DNA of 64,000 nt from Bradyrhizobium amphicarpaeae (GCF_002266435.3 NZ_CP029426.2:3626001-3690000); one strand, 5' to 3'. Positions 54,025 to 63,927 are shown, numbered from the stretch's first letter. Notes: generated from the sequence alone by a model not told the origin. A program made the numbers and translations.

Positions 54025-56079
54025 TCAGAGGTCCAGGACCTCGCGCACCTTCTGCGCCAGCTTGTCGCTCCTGTAGGGTTTTTGCAGCAGATGCACCCCG
54101 GCATCGAGCCGACCATGATGGACGATCGAGTTCTCGGTATAGCCCGAGGTGAACAGGACCCGAATGCCCGGGACGCTCTGTCTGATCCGCTCCGCGAGTT
54201 CACGTCCGGTCATGCCGCCAGGCATCACGACGTCCGTGAACAACAGATCGGGCGCACCGGAACGCGAAACTTCCAGGAGCGCTGACGGTCCGTCGCCAGC
54301 CTCCGTCACCCGATAACCAAGGCGGCGCAATTGCTGGACGGCAAACATCCGCACATGAGGGTCGTCCTCGACCACAAGGATGGATTCAGCGCCGGTAGCG
54401 GCGGGTTCCGGGGCCTGTGAAGATGGGACACCGGTCGTCGTGCCGGCTTGGGCGCGCGGCAAATAGATCTTGATGCACGTGCCGTGCCCGACTTCGCTGT
54501 AGACCTGGATGTGTCCTCCCGTCTGCTTGACGAAGCCATATACCATGCTGAGTCCGAGTCCCGTCCCCTTGCCGACCGGCTTGGTCGTAAAGAACGGCTC
54601 GAAGATGCGATCACGCATTTCCGGGGCGATGCCGCTGCCCGTGTCGGACAAGGCCATCATGACGTACTGGCCTGGATTGACCTCCAAATTGTGCGCGGCA
54701 TAATCGTCCGAGAGATCGACATTGGCCGTCTCGATCGTCAGCTTGCCACCCTGCGGCATCGCATCGCGCGCATTGAGGACGATATTGAGAATGGCAGTCT
54801 CGGTTTGGCGGATATCGGCGGTCACGCTCCACAACGGCTTCGCAAGTCGAAGTTCGACTTCGACGTTTTCGCCGATGGTACGCCGCAGCAGCGCGTACAT
54901 GTGCGTCACGACCTCATTCAGATCGAACGTGCTGGGCTCGAGCGCCTGGCGGCGCGCATAGGCGAGCATCAGTTGCGTCAGGCTCGCGCCGCGCTCGGCG
55001 GCGGCGATGATCGGCTCGACCAGCTTGCGAAGTTCGTCGTTCTTGATCTCCTCCTTGAGGACCTCGGCGTTGCCGAGGACGACAGTCAGCAGATTGTTGA
55101 AGTCATGGGCGATGCCGCCAGTCAGCTGGCCGATCGCTTCCATCTTCTGCGCCTGTGCGAGTTGCGCTTCGATCCGCTTGCGGTCCGTGATGTCTTCCGT
55201 CAGGAAGGCGACCCCGCCGATGTTGCCGAGCGCATCGAACCAGGGGCGCACCTCCCAGCGCAGCCATTGCAGCCGTCCGTCGGGTCTCGTGAACGAATCC
55301 TCGTCGGCATGCAGTGTCTCGCCCGCAAGGGCGCGACGGTGAATTGCGCGCCAGCGTTCCGGAATTTCGGGAAAGACTTCATAATGTGACAGCCCGCGCA
55401 GATCGCGCCCAAGAAGACCGTAGTCGACCAGCCAGCGGTCGCTGTAGACGATGTAACGCAGCTCATTATCGAGCATCGCGATCGCGGCGGGCGAGTATTT
55501 GATGAAGTATCTCAGACGCTCCTCGCTCTCGCGCAAGGCTTCCGCTGCTCCTTGCTGGAGCGTTTCGAGGGCTCTGCGGCTGGAAACGTCCCTCACTGCA
55601 GCGATCGCGGCATATTGGTCCGCCACAATGATCGGACTGATGCTGATCTCTGCCGGGAATTCCGTCGTATTCTTACGACGCCCGGACAGCAGCAATCCGC
55701 CACCCATCATTCGGGAGGTCGGCTTCCGGAAATAGGCCTTGATCTGATTGGAGTGTTCGGCGCGAAATCGTTCGGGGATCAGCACCTCGATCGAACTGCC
55801 GACAAGCTCGTCGGGCGCGTATCCGAAAATGTCGGTGACACGGTCGCTGGCGAATTCGATCACGCCAGCGGCGCTGATCATGATAACGGCGTCCGGACTG
55901 GCCGCCAGGACCCCTCTGAACCTCGCTTCGCTTGCGCGCAAATCGGCCGCTGTGCGGTCTCGATGAGCAGGTCCCTGCCCCAATCTCAGGTTACGCAGTC
56001 GCTGCCGAAATCCGGGTCTAAGCGACCTCCCAAGCTTTTTTGGCGACTTGCCGTCGTCCTTGATATCCGCTGGACTCAA
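54025..56079 (-). CDS. Hybrid PAS-PAS sensor histidine kinase with C-terminal receiver domain
   Basis: 684 residues without membrane segments: PAS 1 (about 45-165), PAS 2 (about 183-300), phosphoacceptor H325 (GGIAHDFNNLLTVVLGNAE), HATPase (N-box NIVLNARDA; DTGSGIAPEMRDRIFEPFFTTK; GTGLGLSMVYGFVKQTGG) and a receiver (567-684) with D616 in LFTDVVMPGGM. It probably senses a cytoplasmic or redox signal. TTG 56079 is the start, with GGTGAG upstream. A perfect FixK/FNR box lies 54 bp upstream, implying low-oxygen induction. No response-regulator partner is adjacent. Confidence 0.88.
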   Translation of the reverse strand: MSPADIKDDGKSPKKLGRSLRPGFRQRLRNLRLGQGPAHRDRTAADLRASEARFRGVLAASPDAVIMISAAGVIEFASDRVTDIFGYAPDELVGSSIEVLIPERFRAEHSNQIKAYFRKPTSRMMGGGLLLSGRRKNTTEFPAEISISPIIVADQYAAIAAVRDVSSRRALETLQQGAAEALRESEERLRYFIKYSPAAIAMLDNELRYIVYSDRWLVDYGLLGRDLRGLSHYEVFPEIPERWRAIHRRALAGETLHADEDSFTRPDGRLQWLRWEVRPWFDALGNIGGVAFLTEDITDRKRIEAQLAQAQKMEAIGQLTGGIAHDFNNLLTVVLGNAEVLKEEIKNDELRKLVEPIIAAAERGASLTQLMLAYARRQALEPSTFDLNEVVTHMYALLRRTIGENVEVELRLAKPLWSVTADIRQTETAILNIVLNARDAMPQGGKLTIETANVDLSDDYAAHNLEVNPGQYVMMALSDTGSGIAPEMRDRIFEPFFTTKPVGKGTGLGLSMVYGFVKQTGGHIQVYSEVGHGTCIKIYLPRAQAGTTTGVPSSQAPEPAATGAESILVVEDDPHVRMFAVQQLRRLGYRVTEAGDGPSALLEVSRSGAPDLLFTDVVMPGGMTGRELAERIRQSVPGIRVLFTSGYTENSIVHHGRLDAGVHLLQKPYRSDKLAQKVREVLDL

Positions 56080-56132
56080 TTCTCACCTATCCTGCCCAGG
56101 TGCGAAGAGCAGAGTCCGGCGCTCAAGTTGCA

Positions 56133-56146
56133 TTGATCTGGATCAA
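56133..56146 (-). promoter_or_regulatory. FixK/FNR-type box upstream of the hybrid kinase
   Basis: TTGAT-CTGG-ATCAA is a perfect 14-bp match to the FNR/FixK consensus TTGAT-N4-ATCAA. Its centre is 60 bp before the TTG start of the kinase, so a -41.5 class II placement would put the transcription start about 20 bp before the gene. The other flank faces only the end of metG, so the target is the kinase. Confidence 0.75.
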
Positions 56147-56300
56147 TGACGCGGATCAAATCGCGTGCGCGGCGTCGGTCGCGCGGTTAGCCGCACATCT
56201 GAATACCTGTCAGCAAGGGGCTGCACAGGTCCCGGAATCCCGCGCAAGTCTCCGAGGCAAGCGCACGGCCGGGATCCGGGCCCCGGCCGCCGAGTCGTGT

Positions 56301-58307
56301 TTAAGCCGCGGGCTCGATGTAGCGCGGGAACGCCGGCGTCGGCGCCGGCAGCGTCGAGCCCGGCGCGATCCGCTTGGCGCCGCCGAGCATGGCGAAATTG
56401 CGCTCGCCTTCGGGGATGCCGAGGCTGTCGAGCAGCACCCCTGAAGCGGTCGGCATCGCGGGCTGCGTCAGGATCGCGATCTGGCGCACGACCTCGGCAG
56501 TGACGTAGAGCACCGTCTTCTGCCTGGCCGGATCGGTCTTGGCGAGCGCCCACGGTGCCTCACCCGCGAAATAGCGGTTGGCCTCCGCGACCACGGCCCA
56601 GACGGCGTTGAGCCAGTGATGGATCTGCTGCGTCGCCATGGCATCGCGTGACGCGACGACCATGCCGTCGGCCATCGCAAGAATCGCCTTGTCGTTGTCG
56701 CTGAACTCGCCGGGCTCGGGCAACACACCGCCGAGCTGTTTTGCGATCATCGACAGCGAACGCTGCGCGAGGTTGCCGAGATCGTTGGCGAGGTCGGCGT
56801 TGATGCGCGCGACGATGGCCTCGTGGTTGTAATTGCCGTCCTGTCCGAACGGCACCTCACGCAGGAAGAAATAGCGCACCTGGTCGACGCCGTACTGGTC
56901 GGCCAGGTTGAAGGGATCGACGACATTGCCGACCGACTTCGACATCTTCTCGCCGCGGCTGAACAGGAAGCCGTGGGCATAAACCCGCTTCGGCAGCGGA
57001 ATCCCGGCCGACAGCAGGAATGCCGGCCAGTACACCGCGTGGAAACGGATGATGTCCTTGCCGATGATGTGCACGTCGGCCGGCCAGTAGCGCCAGTTCT
57101 CGTCGCTCTCGTCGGGGAATCCGACGCCGGTGATGTAGTTGGTCAGCGCGTCGACCCAGACATACATCACGTGCTCTTCGTCGCCGGGAACCTTGACGCC
57201 CCAGTCGAACGTGGTGCGCGAGATCGAGAGATCGCGCAGGCCGCCTTTGACGAAGCTCACCACCTCGTTCTTGCGGGAATCCGGACCGATGAAGTCGGGG
57301 TGATCCGTGTAAAGCTGCAACAGCCTGTCCTGGTAGGCCGACAGGCGGAAGAAGTAGCTCTTCTCCTCGACCCATTCGACCGGCGTGCCCTGCGGGCCGA
57401 GCCGGACGCCGTCATCGTTCAAGCGCGTCTCGTCCTCGGCGTAATAGGCCTCGTCGCGCACCGAATACCAGCCGGCATAGACGTCGGCATAGATATCGCC
57501 GTTCGCTTCCATGCGCCGCCAGATCTCCTGGCTGGAGCGATGATGCTGCTCCTCGGTGGTGCGGATGAAACGGTCGAACGACACGTTCAGACGCTGGTCC
57601 ATCTCCTTGAAGCGGCCGGCATTGCGGGTTGCGAGGTCGGCTGCAGACATGCCCTCGCCGGCCGCGGTCTGCACCATCTTCTGACCGTGCTCGTCGGTGC
57701 CGGTCAGGAAGAACACGTCCTTGCCGTCGAGCCGCGCAAAACGCGCCAGCACGTCGGTCGCGATCGCCTCATAGGCGTGGCCGATATGCGGGACACCGTT
57801 GGGATAGGCGATGGCGGTCGTGATGTAGAAGACGTTGTCGCGCGCGGGGGCGGCAACGGGGGCTGTAGCCCTCGGTGCAGCTGCGGGCGCTGCGGATTGC
57901 GACGCCGTGGCGGGCTTCGCCGCGCGCGGCGCCTTCGGCTTCACGGCCTTCGGCGGCGCGGCGACGGGAGCCGGCGTGGCGATCACGGCGGCCGTAGCAG
58001 GCTTTGCGGTCTTGACCACTTTCTTCGCCGGCGCCTTGGCGGGCTTCTTGGCGACGGCCGGCTTCCTGGCGGCCTGCTTGCTGGCCTTCTTTGCGGTCTT
58101 CGCGGCGCTCTTCTTCACGCCCTTCTTGGCGGCCGCCTTCTTCGCCTTTGCGGCCTTCTTGCCCGTCTTGGCATTGGCAGTGTTGGCATTGCCAGTCTTG
58201 GCAGCTTTGCGCGCAAGCGCTTTCACAGCCTTCTTCGCGGCCTTCCTGACGGCTTTCTTCGCAGCCTTCTTCTTGCCCTTGGCGGTTTTCTTAGCTCGCG
58301 TTGCCAC
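56301..58307 (-). CDS. metG: Methionyl-tRNA synthetase with long Lys/Ala-rich N-terminal extension
   Basis: 668 residues. The catalytic domain starts near residue 155: HIGH at 174-177, [25 protein letters not shown] at 454-458, then an alpha-helical anticodon domain. No zinc-knuckle cysteines, as in the short MetRS class. Residues 1-155 are almost only Lys, Ala, Pro, Arg, Thr and Val with [12 protein letters not shown] repeats, resembling histone H1 tails. There is no internal ATG between residues 1 and 211, so the extension appears genuine. It follows holB after 48 bp. Confidence 0.95.
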   Translation of the reverse strand: MATRAKKTAKGKKKAAKKAVRKAAKKAVKALARKAAKTGNANTANAKTGKKAAKAKKAAAKKGVKKSAAKTAKKASKQAARKPAVAKKPAKAPAKKVVKTAKPATAAVIATPAPVAAPPKAVKPKAPRAAKPATASQSAAPAAAPRATAPVAAPARDNVFYITTAIAYPNGVPHIGHAYEAIATDVLARFARLDGKDVFFLTGTDEHGQKMVQTAAGEGMSAADLATRNAGRFKEMDQRLNVSFDRFIRTTEEQHHRSSQEIWRRMEANGDIYADVYAGWYSVRDEAYYAEDETRLNDDGVRLGPQGTPVEWVEEKSYFFRLSAYQDRLLQLYTDHPDFIGPDSRKNEVVSFVKGGLRDLSISRTTFDWGVKVPGDEEHVMYVWVDALTNYITGVGFPDESDENWRYWPADVHIIGKDIIRFHAVYWPAFLLSAGIPLPKRVYAHGFLFSRGEKMSKSVGNVVDPFNLADQYGVDQVRYFFLREVPFGQDGNYNHEAIVARINADLANDLGNLAQRSLSMIAKQLGGVLPEPGEFSDNDKAILAMADGMVVASRDAMATQQIHHWLNAVWAVVAEANRYFAGEAPWALAKTDPARQKTVLYVTAEVVRQIAILTQPAMPTASGVLLDSLGIPEGERNFAMLGGAKRIAPGSTLPAPTPAFPRYIEPAA

Positions 58308-58355
58308 GACGAATTCCTTTACGGCTTCTCGAATTTTTTTGAATCGAATCTGCGC

Positions 58356-59402
58356 CTAGCGCGTTGCGTCCGCCAGCCAGCCGAACACCGAGAAAACCAA
58401 GGGCTTGCGCTCCAGATTGTAGGTTTCGGTGTCGCGCGCGGCGCGGACGATCTTTTCCCATACCTCGGCTAGGCGCGCAAGGCGCGGCAGGTTCTGGTTG
58501 GCATTGGCATCGTCCGCATGCAGGCGCTCCGCGATCCAGCGGTCGATGCTGTCGATGAAGGCGCCGAGCGCGACGCGGTCGTTGGTGGGAAGCGAATCTC
58601 CGAGCGTGTGCAGTTCGCGCGGATCGACCTGCGGCAGTCGCGCCAGCATCGCCGCCGCGCGCTGCTGCAGCTTGAGCGCATCGCCGCCGAGCAGCGTCAG
58701 CGCCCGTGCAACGCTGCCCTCGGAGGCCTCCGCGGCCTCGCGCAGCGCAGGATCGTTCGGATCGAGCTCGGCCGCCGAGGCCGCCGCCCCGATCACGTCA
58801 TCGGTGGCGAGCGATCGCAGGCGCAGCTTGCGACAGCGCGACTGGATCGTAGCGAGCACGCGTGCGGGCGCGTGGCTCACCAGGAGAAACAGCGATTGCT
58901 GCGGCGGTTCTTCGAGGATTTTCAGCAGCGCGTTGGCCGCGTTCGGATTGAGCTCGTCGACGGTGTCGACGATGCAGACGCGCCAGCCTTCGGCCGCGGC
59001 AGTCGAGCCGAAGAAGCCGATGGTCTCGCGCGTCTCGTCCACGGTGATCACGGTGCGCATCACGCCACGATCGTTGGCGGTGCGCTCCAGCGTCAGCAGG
59101 CCGCCATGCGAGCCGGCCGCCACCTGCCGCGCCACCGCGTCATCGGGATCGATTGCGAGGTCTTCGGCGCGCTGCACGGCGGGCGCCAGCGGCTGGCCGT
59201 GGGCGAGAACGAAGCGCGCCATGCGATAGGCCAGCGTGGCCTTGCCGATGCCTTGCGGACCGCCGATCAGCCAGGCGTGCGGAATCCGCCCGCTGCGATA
59301 GGCCGCCAGCAGCGCGGTCTCGGCCTCGCGATGGCCGAACAGCTTCGATGTCTCGCGCGGATGCGGAATGGCGCTCTCACGTTCGGTCTGACGCGGGCTC
59401 AT
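58356..59402 (-). CDS. holB: DNA polymerase III subunit delta'
   Basis: 348 residues of AAA+ fold: ETALLAAYRSGRIPHAWLI, P-loop GPQGIGKATLAYR, VDTVDELNPNAANALLKILEEPP and SHAPARVLATIQSRCRKL (arginine-finger region). Clamp-loader component. Starts within the tmk stop (4-bp overlap), so tmk-holB are coupled. Confidence 0.95.
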   Translation of the reverse strand: MSPRQTERESAIPHPRETSKLFGHREAETALLAAYRSGRIPHAWLIGGPQGIGKATLAYRMARFVLAHGQPLAPAVQRAEDLAIDPDDAVARQVAAGSHGGLLTLERTANDRGVMRTVITVDETRETIGFFGSTAAAEGWRVCIVDTVDELNPNAANALLKILEEPPQQSLFLLVSHAPARVLATIQSRCRKLRLRSLATDDVIGAAASAAELDPNDPALREAAEASEGSVARALTLLGGDALKLQQRAAAMLARLPQVDPRELHTLGDSLPTNDRVALGAFIDSIDRWIAERLHADDANANQNLPRLARLAEVWEKIVRAARDTETYNLERKPLVFSVFGWLADATR

Positions 59403-60085
59403 GCGGAGACCACCGAGGCAGGTGTGGGAAGGAGCCGGTCGCGCAGCGCCGTCCAGACACGGCCCGCGACCGTGTCAGGGACGGAATTGGCATCGATCAG
59501 CACGCAGCGCGCGGGATCGTCCGCGGCGATCTTGCGATAGGCCTCGCGCAGGCCCTGGTGAAAGCCGAGCTTCTCGCCCTCGAACCGGTCGGGCGTGGCG
59601 CTGCCGCGGCGCGCAGCGGCACGCTGCAGGCCGATCTCGACCGGCAAATCGAGGATGATGGTGAGGTCCGGCTTGAGATCACCGATCGTGACCCGCTGCA
59701 TCGCGTTGATCAGGGCCTCAGGCACCTGGCCGAGGCTGCCCTGATAGGCCCGCGTCGAATCGGCGAAGCGGTCGCACAGCACCCAGGTGCCCTGGTTGAG
59801 CGCGGGCAGGATCACAGTGCGGACATGATCGTCGCGCGCGGCGGCAAACAGTAGCGTCTCCGCCTCGGGACCGAGCAACCTGCCCATGCCCGACAGCACT
59901 AGATGACGCATGATCTCGGCGCCCGGCGAGCCGCCCGGCTCCCGCGTGACGCGGATGCGGAGCTTTGCTGCCATGAGGCGCTCGGCAAGCTTCTTGATCT
60001 GGGTCGACTTGCCGGTGCCCTCGCCGCCTTCAAAGGTGATGAAGCGTCCGCGTCCGGACGGCCGCTGTCCCGCGCTCTCACTCAT
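59399..60085 (-). CDS. tmk: Thymidylate kinase
   Basis: 228 residues: P-loop EGGEGTGKSTQIKKL, VTREPGGSPGAEIMRHL, LLFAAARDDHV and CDRFADSTRAYQG. Phosphorylates dTMP to dTDP. Follows dacA by 2 bp. Confidence 0.97.
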   Translation of the reverse strand: MSESAGQRPSGRGRFITFEGGEGTGKSTQIKKLAERLMAAKLRIRVTREPGGSPGAEIMRHLVLSGMGRLLGPEAETLLFAAARDDHVRTVILPALNQGTWVLCDRFADSTRAYQGSLGQVPEALINAMQRVTIGDLKPDLTIILDLPVEIGLQRAAARRGSATPDRFEGEKLGFHQGLREAYRKIAADDPARCVLIDANSVPDTVAGRVWTALRDRLLPTPASVVSA

Positions 60086-60087
60086 GA

Positions 60088-61350
60088 TCAGAGCTTCTCG
60101 GCGCCTGCGCGGAACATGCCGATCACGAGCTCGCTGGCGCCGTCGATCGCGCGTCGCACGGTCGAGCCGGTGCCGATGGCTTCGGCCGCATAGACCGGCG
60201 TTTCCACCGCGATGTTGCCACTGCGCCAGACCCTGACCACGCCGACCCGCTGGCCGGCCTCGACCGGCGCCCGCACCGGACCGCTATAGACGACGCGCGC
60301 AATCAGCTTGTCGCTGCCGTTCTTGTGCACCATCACCTTCACCGGGGTCTTGGCGACGAGCCTGACCGAGCGGCTCTCGCCGCCGAACACCTTGGCGTAG
60401 CCGACGGGCTGCTCGGCCGCGATCAGCGTACGGGTCTCGAAATTGCGGAAACCCCATTCCAGCATCTTCTTGGCTTCCGTGGCGCGATCCTCGGGATCCT
60501 CCAGCCCGTTGACGACGACGATCAGCCGCGTGCCGTTCTGCACCGCCGAGCCGACCATGCCGTAGCCGCCTTCCTTGGTGTAGCCGGTCTTCAGGCCGTC
60601 GGCGCCTTCCATCGAATTGAGCAGCGGATTGCGGTTGGGCTGACGGATCTTGTTCCAGGTGTATTCCTTCTCGCCGAACAGTTTGTAGAACTCCGGGAAG
60701 TCCAGGATGATGTGCCGGGCGAGCACGCCGAGCTCGCGCACCGTCATCTTGTTGCCGGGGTCGGGCAGCCCGTTGGAATTGCCAAAGGTCGATCTGGTCA
60801 TGCCGAGCTCGCGGGCACGCTTGGTCATGAAGTCGGACGCGAAGATCTTCTCGTTGCCGGCCATGGCTTCGGCGAGTGCTATGCAGGCGTCGTTGCCGCT
60901 CTGGATGATCGCGCCGTGCAGGAGGTCGTCGACCGAGACCTTGCTGTTGATGGCCGCGAACATGGTCGAGCCGCCCGAGGGCGCCCCGCCCCTGCGCCAG
61001 GCGTTCTCGCTGATCCGGTATTCGTCGGTGAGCTTGACGTCGCCCTTCTTGATGGCATTGAAGACGACCTCGGCCGTCATCAGCTTCATCATGCTGGAGG
61101 GCGCACGCAGCTCGTCGGCGTTCTTCTCGAACAGCACGCTACCTGAAGAGGCCTCGATCAGGATCGCGGTCGGAGCATCGCCGTCGAAGCCGGCATCCTC
61201 GGTCTTCTTGGCACCCTGGACGCTCTGGTTGGCCGCATAGAGAGCCCCGCTCCAGCCGATCCCCGCCACCACGGCAGCGGCGACGAGCCCGCGTGCCATC
61301 GCTCCGGCGGTGAACCGGGTACGGCGGAACGAAAAAACACGAAATGCCAT
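60088..61350 (-). CDS. D-alanyl-D-alanine carboxypeptidase (penicillin-binding protein 5/6 family)
   Basis: 420 residues from ATG 61350: a signal/anchor segment (RGLVAAAVVAGIGWSGALYAAN), peptidase S11 domain with SxxK (SSMMK), SGN (IIQSGNDA) and KTG (GLKTGYTKEGGYG), and the PBP5-type C-terminal domain. It trims peptidoglycan pentapeptides. The TTG at 61356 is rejected. First gene of dacA-tmk-holB-metG. Confidence 0.94.
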   Translation of the reverse strand: MAFRVFSFRRTRFTAGAMARGLVAAAVVAGIGWSGALYAANQSVQGAKKTEDAGFDGDAPTAILIEASSGSVLFEKNADELRAPSSMMKLMTAEVVFNAIKKGDVKLTDEYRISENAWRRGGAPSGGSTMFAAINSKVSVDDLLHGAIIQSGNDACIALAEAMAGNEKIFASDFMTKRARELGMTRSTFGNSNGLPDPGNKMTVRELGVLARHIILDFPEFYKLFGEKEYTWNKIRQPNRNPLLNSMEGADGLKTGYTKEGGYGMVGSAVQNGTRLIVVVNGLEDPEDRATEAKKMLEWGFRNFETRTLIAAEQPVGYAKVFGGESRSVRLVAKTPVKVMVHKNGSDKLIARVVYSGPVRAPVEAGQRVGVVRVWRSGNIAVETPVYAAEAIGTGSTVRRAIDGASELVIGMFRAGAEKL

Positions 61351-61500
61351 GGCCAAGCCCTGAGAGCGGCGTTCTAACAGTTGGAACCGGTGCGAACAAC
61401 ACAGGCTGACGCCTGCCGTGAGATTGCACGATTCTCGCCGCGCCCCTATCGTGGTATCTTATGTTTCTCGACCAAACCCCTGAAACAAGGCGGAAAAACG

Positions 61501-62454
61501 ATGTCTTTCACCCGCGTGATCAAGGCCAACGGCATCGATCTCTTCGTCCGCGAAGCCGGCCAGGGTCCGCTGGTGGTGCTGTGCCATGGCTGGCCGGAGC
61601 TGTCCTATTCATGGCGCCACCAGATCGGGGCCCTCGCCGAGGCCGGGTTTCACGTCGTCGCCCCCGACATGCGCGGTTATGGCCAGAGCTCGGCGCCGCC
61701 GGACGCCGCGGCTTACTCGATCTTCGATACGGTCGGCGACGTCGTCGGCCTCGTGCAGGCGCTCGGTGAGACCAAGGCGATGGTGGTCGGCCATGATTGG
61801 GGCGCGCCGGTCGCCTGGCACGCGGCGCTGTTCCGGCCCGATATCTTCACGGCGGTTGCGGGCCTGAGCGTCCCGCCACCGTTCCGCGGCCGCGGCAAGC
61901 CGCTCGACCTGTTGCGCCAGGGCGGCGTCACCAATTTCTACTGGCAGTACTTCCAGGCGCCCGGCGTCGCCGAGGCCGAGCTGGAACGTGACGTCGACCG
62001 CACCATGCGCATCGTGCTCGGAGGGCGCGGCCTCGCCGATCCCACCGCCGCCATGTTCGTGCAGGAGGGCAAGGGCTTCCTCGGCCACGCGACCACCGAT
62101 GAGCCGCTGCCCGGCTGGCTCGGCGAGGCTGACCTCGCCTATTTCATTGAAAGCTTCCGCAAGTCCGGCTTTCGCGGCGGGCTGAACTGGTACCGCAACC
62201 TCGACCGCAATTGGGAGCTGACGGCGCCCTGGCAGGACGCGCAGATCCGTCAGCCCTCGCTGTTCATCGCCGGCTCCAAGGACGCCGTCATTACGGGCCT
62301 GATCGGCGCCAAGCGCGTCAACGAGCTCGAGCGCGTGCTCCCCAACCTGAAGCGAAAGCTGATCATCGAGGGCGCCGGCCATTGGGTGCAGCAGGAACGG
62401 CCTGACGAGGTGAATGCGGCGCTGTTGAAATTCTTGAAGGAGAGTGCGGCCTAA
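61501..62454 (+). CDS. Alpha/beta hydrolase, epoxide-hydrolase-like
   Basis: 317 residues: oxyanion HGWPELSYSWRHQ, nucleophile Asp in VVGHDWGAPVAW, cap-domain Tyr residues (TNFYWQYFQ; GGLNWYRN), acid Asp in GSKDAVI and His in IEGAGHWVQQERP. These match the soluble epoxide hydrolase group; haloalkane or fluoroacetate dehalogenases share the triad, so the substrate is open. ATG 61501 has GGCGGA upstream. It interrupts the dacA-rlpA neighbourhood and converges on rlpA with a 4-bp overlap. Confidence 0.88.
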   Translation: MSFTRVIKANGIDLFVREAGQGPLVVLCHGWPELSYSWRHQIGALAEAGFHVVAPDMRGYGQSSAPPDAAAYSIFDTVGDVVGLVQALGETKAMVVGHDWGAPVAWHAALFRPDIFTAVAGLSVPPPFRGRGKPLDLLRQGGVTNFYWQYFQAPGVAEAELERDVDRTMRIVLGGRGLADPTAAMFVQEGKGFLGHATTDEPLPGWLGEADLAYFIESFRKSGFRGGLNWYRNLDRNWELTAPWQDAQIRQPSLFIAGSKDAVITGLIGAKRVNELERVLPNLKRKLIIEGAGHWVQQERPDEVNAALLKFLKESAA

Positions 62455-63377
62455 TACAGCCCGCGGCCGCTCAGGATGCTGCGGGCCTCGGCAGCGCCGT
62501 CGGCCGACGCGGGAGCGCTCTGCGCGGCATAGCGGCCGTCTTCCTCGTAGGACACGGCGCGGGCGTTGTGGACCGCCCGGCCCCGGCTGCGGCTCGAGGC
62601 CGACATTTCCGAGGTCGCGTTGAGCGAGGCCATGTCGGCGGAGGTCGTGCCGAGATTATAGGGTCGTCCCTCCGGCATCGGCACATCGCCGCGAATGGCA
62701 CCGCGGCTCGATCCCGATAATTCGGGCACGAACGGCTTGGCCGAGGCGACCCGGACCATCGAGGGCGACGGCGCCGGCACACCGGTTCGCAGGGTCGCCA
62801 GGAGCTGGCGGTCGTCGGAGCCTTCGAGCGGCGCTCGGCCGACATATTCGACGCGGACCCTGGCGACGCCATTGCCTTTGAATTCAAGCAGTTCGGCAGC
62901 CTTGTTCGAGACATCGATGAGGCGATTGCCGTGATAGGGCCCGCGATCGTTGACGCGCACGATCAGCGACTTGCCGTTCGAGACGTTGGTCACCCGCGCA
63001 TAGGACGGCATCGGCAGGGTCGGATGCGCCGCGGTCAGCGAGGTCATGTCGAACACCTCGCCATTGGCGGTCAAGCGGCCGTGGAAGTCGTCGCCGTACC
63101 AGGACGCCATGCCCTCGGCGCGGTAGTTGACGTCCTCCTCCGGGACGTAGGTCTTGCCCGCCACGACATAGGGCTTGCCGACGCGGTAGGTGCCGCCGCC
63201 CTTCGGGACCGGGTCCCCGAACGCCACGACCCGGGGGCTCGAGGACACGCCGTATTTCGGGTCGACGCGGCCGGCGAACTTGCTGGAGGAGGCGCAATTG
63301 GCCAGCGCAAGGCAGGTCGCGACCATCGCAACACCACGCGCGGCCCGCAAAACCGAATCTGACCGTCGGATCCCCAT
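62451..63377 (-). CDS. rlpA: RlpA-family septal ring lytic transglycosylase
   Basis: 308 residues: signal peptide with possible lipobox (CLALANC), then a double-psi beta-barrel domain (about 85-190) with ASWYGDDFHGRLTANGEVFDM, AAHPTLPMPSYARVTN and VRVNDRGPYHGNRLIDVS, which carry the catalytic residues of RlpA. The C-terminal ~110 residues are low-complexity, without a SPOR domain. ATG 63377 is the start. It acts on denuded glycan at the division site. Confidence 0.9.
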   Translation of the reverse strand: MGIRRSDSVLRAARGVAMVATCLALANCASSSKFAGRVDPKYGVSSSPRVVAFGDPVPKGGGTYRVGKPYVVAGKTYVPEEDVNYRAEGMASWYGDDFHGRLTANGEVFDMTSLTAAHPTLPMPSYARVTNVSNGKSLIVRVNDRGPYHGNRLIDVSNKAAELLEFKGNGVARVRVEYVGRAPLEGSDDRQLLATLRTGVPAPSPSMVRVASAKPFVPELSGSSRGAIRGDVPMPEGRPYNLGTTSADMASLNATSEMSASSRSRGRAVHNARAVSYEEDGRYAAQSAPASADGAAEARSILSGRGLY

Positions 63378-63733
63378 GCGCCCCAAATACCACTTTGCCG
63401 GAGGCGTACCCAACCCGCTTTGTCTACGGGGAGCGCTGTCCGGTCCTTTGATCCGAGGCGGCCCACCACCGCGTCGGAAGCAGTAACGATAACGCAACCC
63501 GAACACGGCGGAAATGGGGAGCGCACAGCGATCCCGCCGGGATGGTAAACAGGACGTTCGCATTTTTCCGTTGTTCTACGGAGCGATAGCGCCTGCCCTG
63601 TGCCACGGCTGGACATTCTGTTGCGCCAAATCCTCACTCCACCCCCATTGTCGCCGGCTTCACTTGAATTCTTTTGACTGTGCAAGGCCGTCCGCGTTCT
63701 CTCGGATGCAAGGGCGGGATTTGGAATTTAACG
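63378..63733. other. Intergenic region upstream of rlpA
   Basis: 356 bp without a recognisable gene. It contains the rlpA promoter on the minus strand and, near 63672-63720, a region before the small ORF. A readthrough frame upstream of RlpA starting at 63563 or 63685 is not coding-like. I see no RNA gene. Confidence 0.5.
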
Positions 63734-63823
63734 ATGATCGAGACGGTTTCGGCACTGATGGGTTTGGTAAGCGCGGGGATCTTTTTGGCCCATGCGTTTG
63801 AAGGCTACCGCACGAGGGCCTGA
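63734..63823 (+). CDS. Hypothetical 29-residue hydrophobic protein
   Basis: ATG 63734 encodes MIETVSALMGLVSAGIFLAH and nine more residues ending YRTRA. It is a single amphipathic or transmembrane helix with a basic end. A weak GGA lies about 10 bp upstream. Too short for a domain call; small hydrophobic peptides of this type occur in bradyrhizobia, from memory. Confidence 0.45.
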   Translation: MIETVSALMGLVSAGIFLAHAFEGYRTRA

Positions 63824-63927
63824 GGGCACTCACGCGAGACGGCAAGCATCACCTCTTTCAAGACGGCGCGTTCGGACAATTTTAATCGATCCGACCGAGC
63901 ATCGAAGACGAGAGCGGCAGGTGTCCC

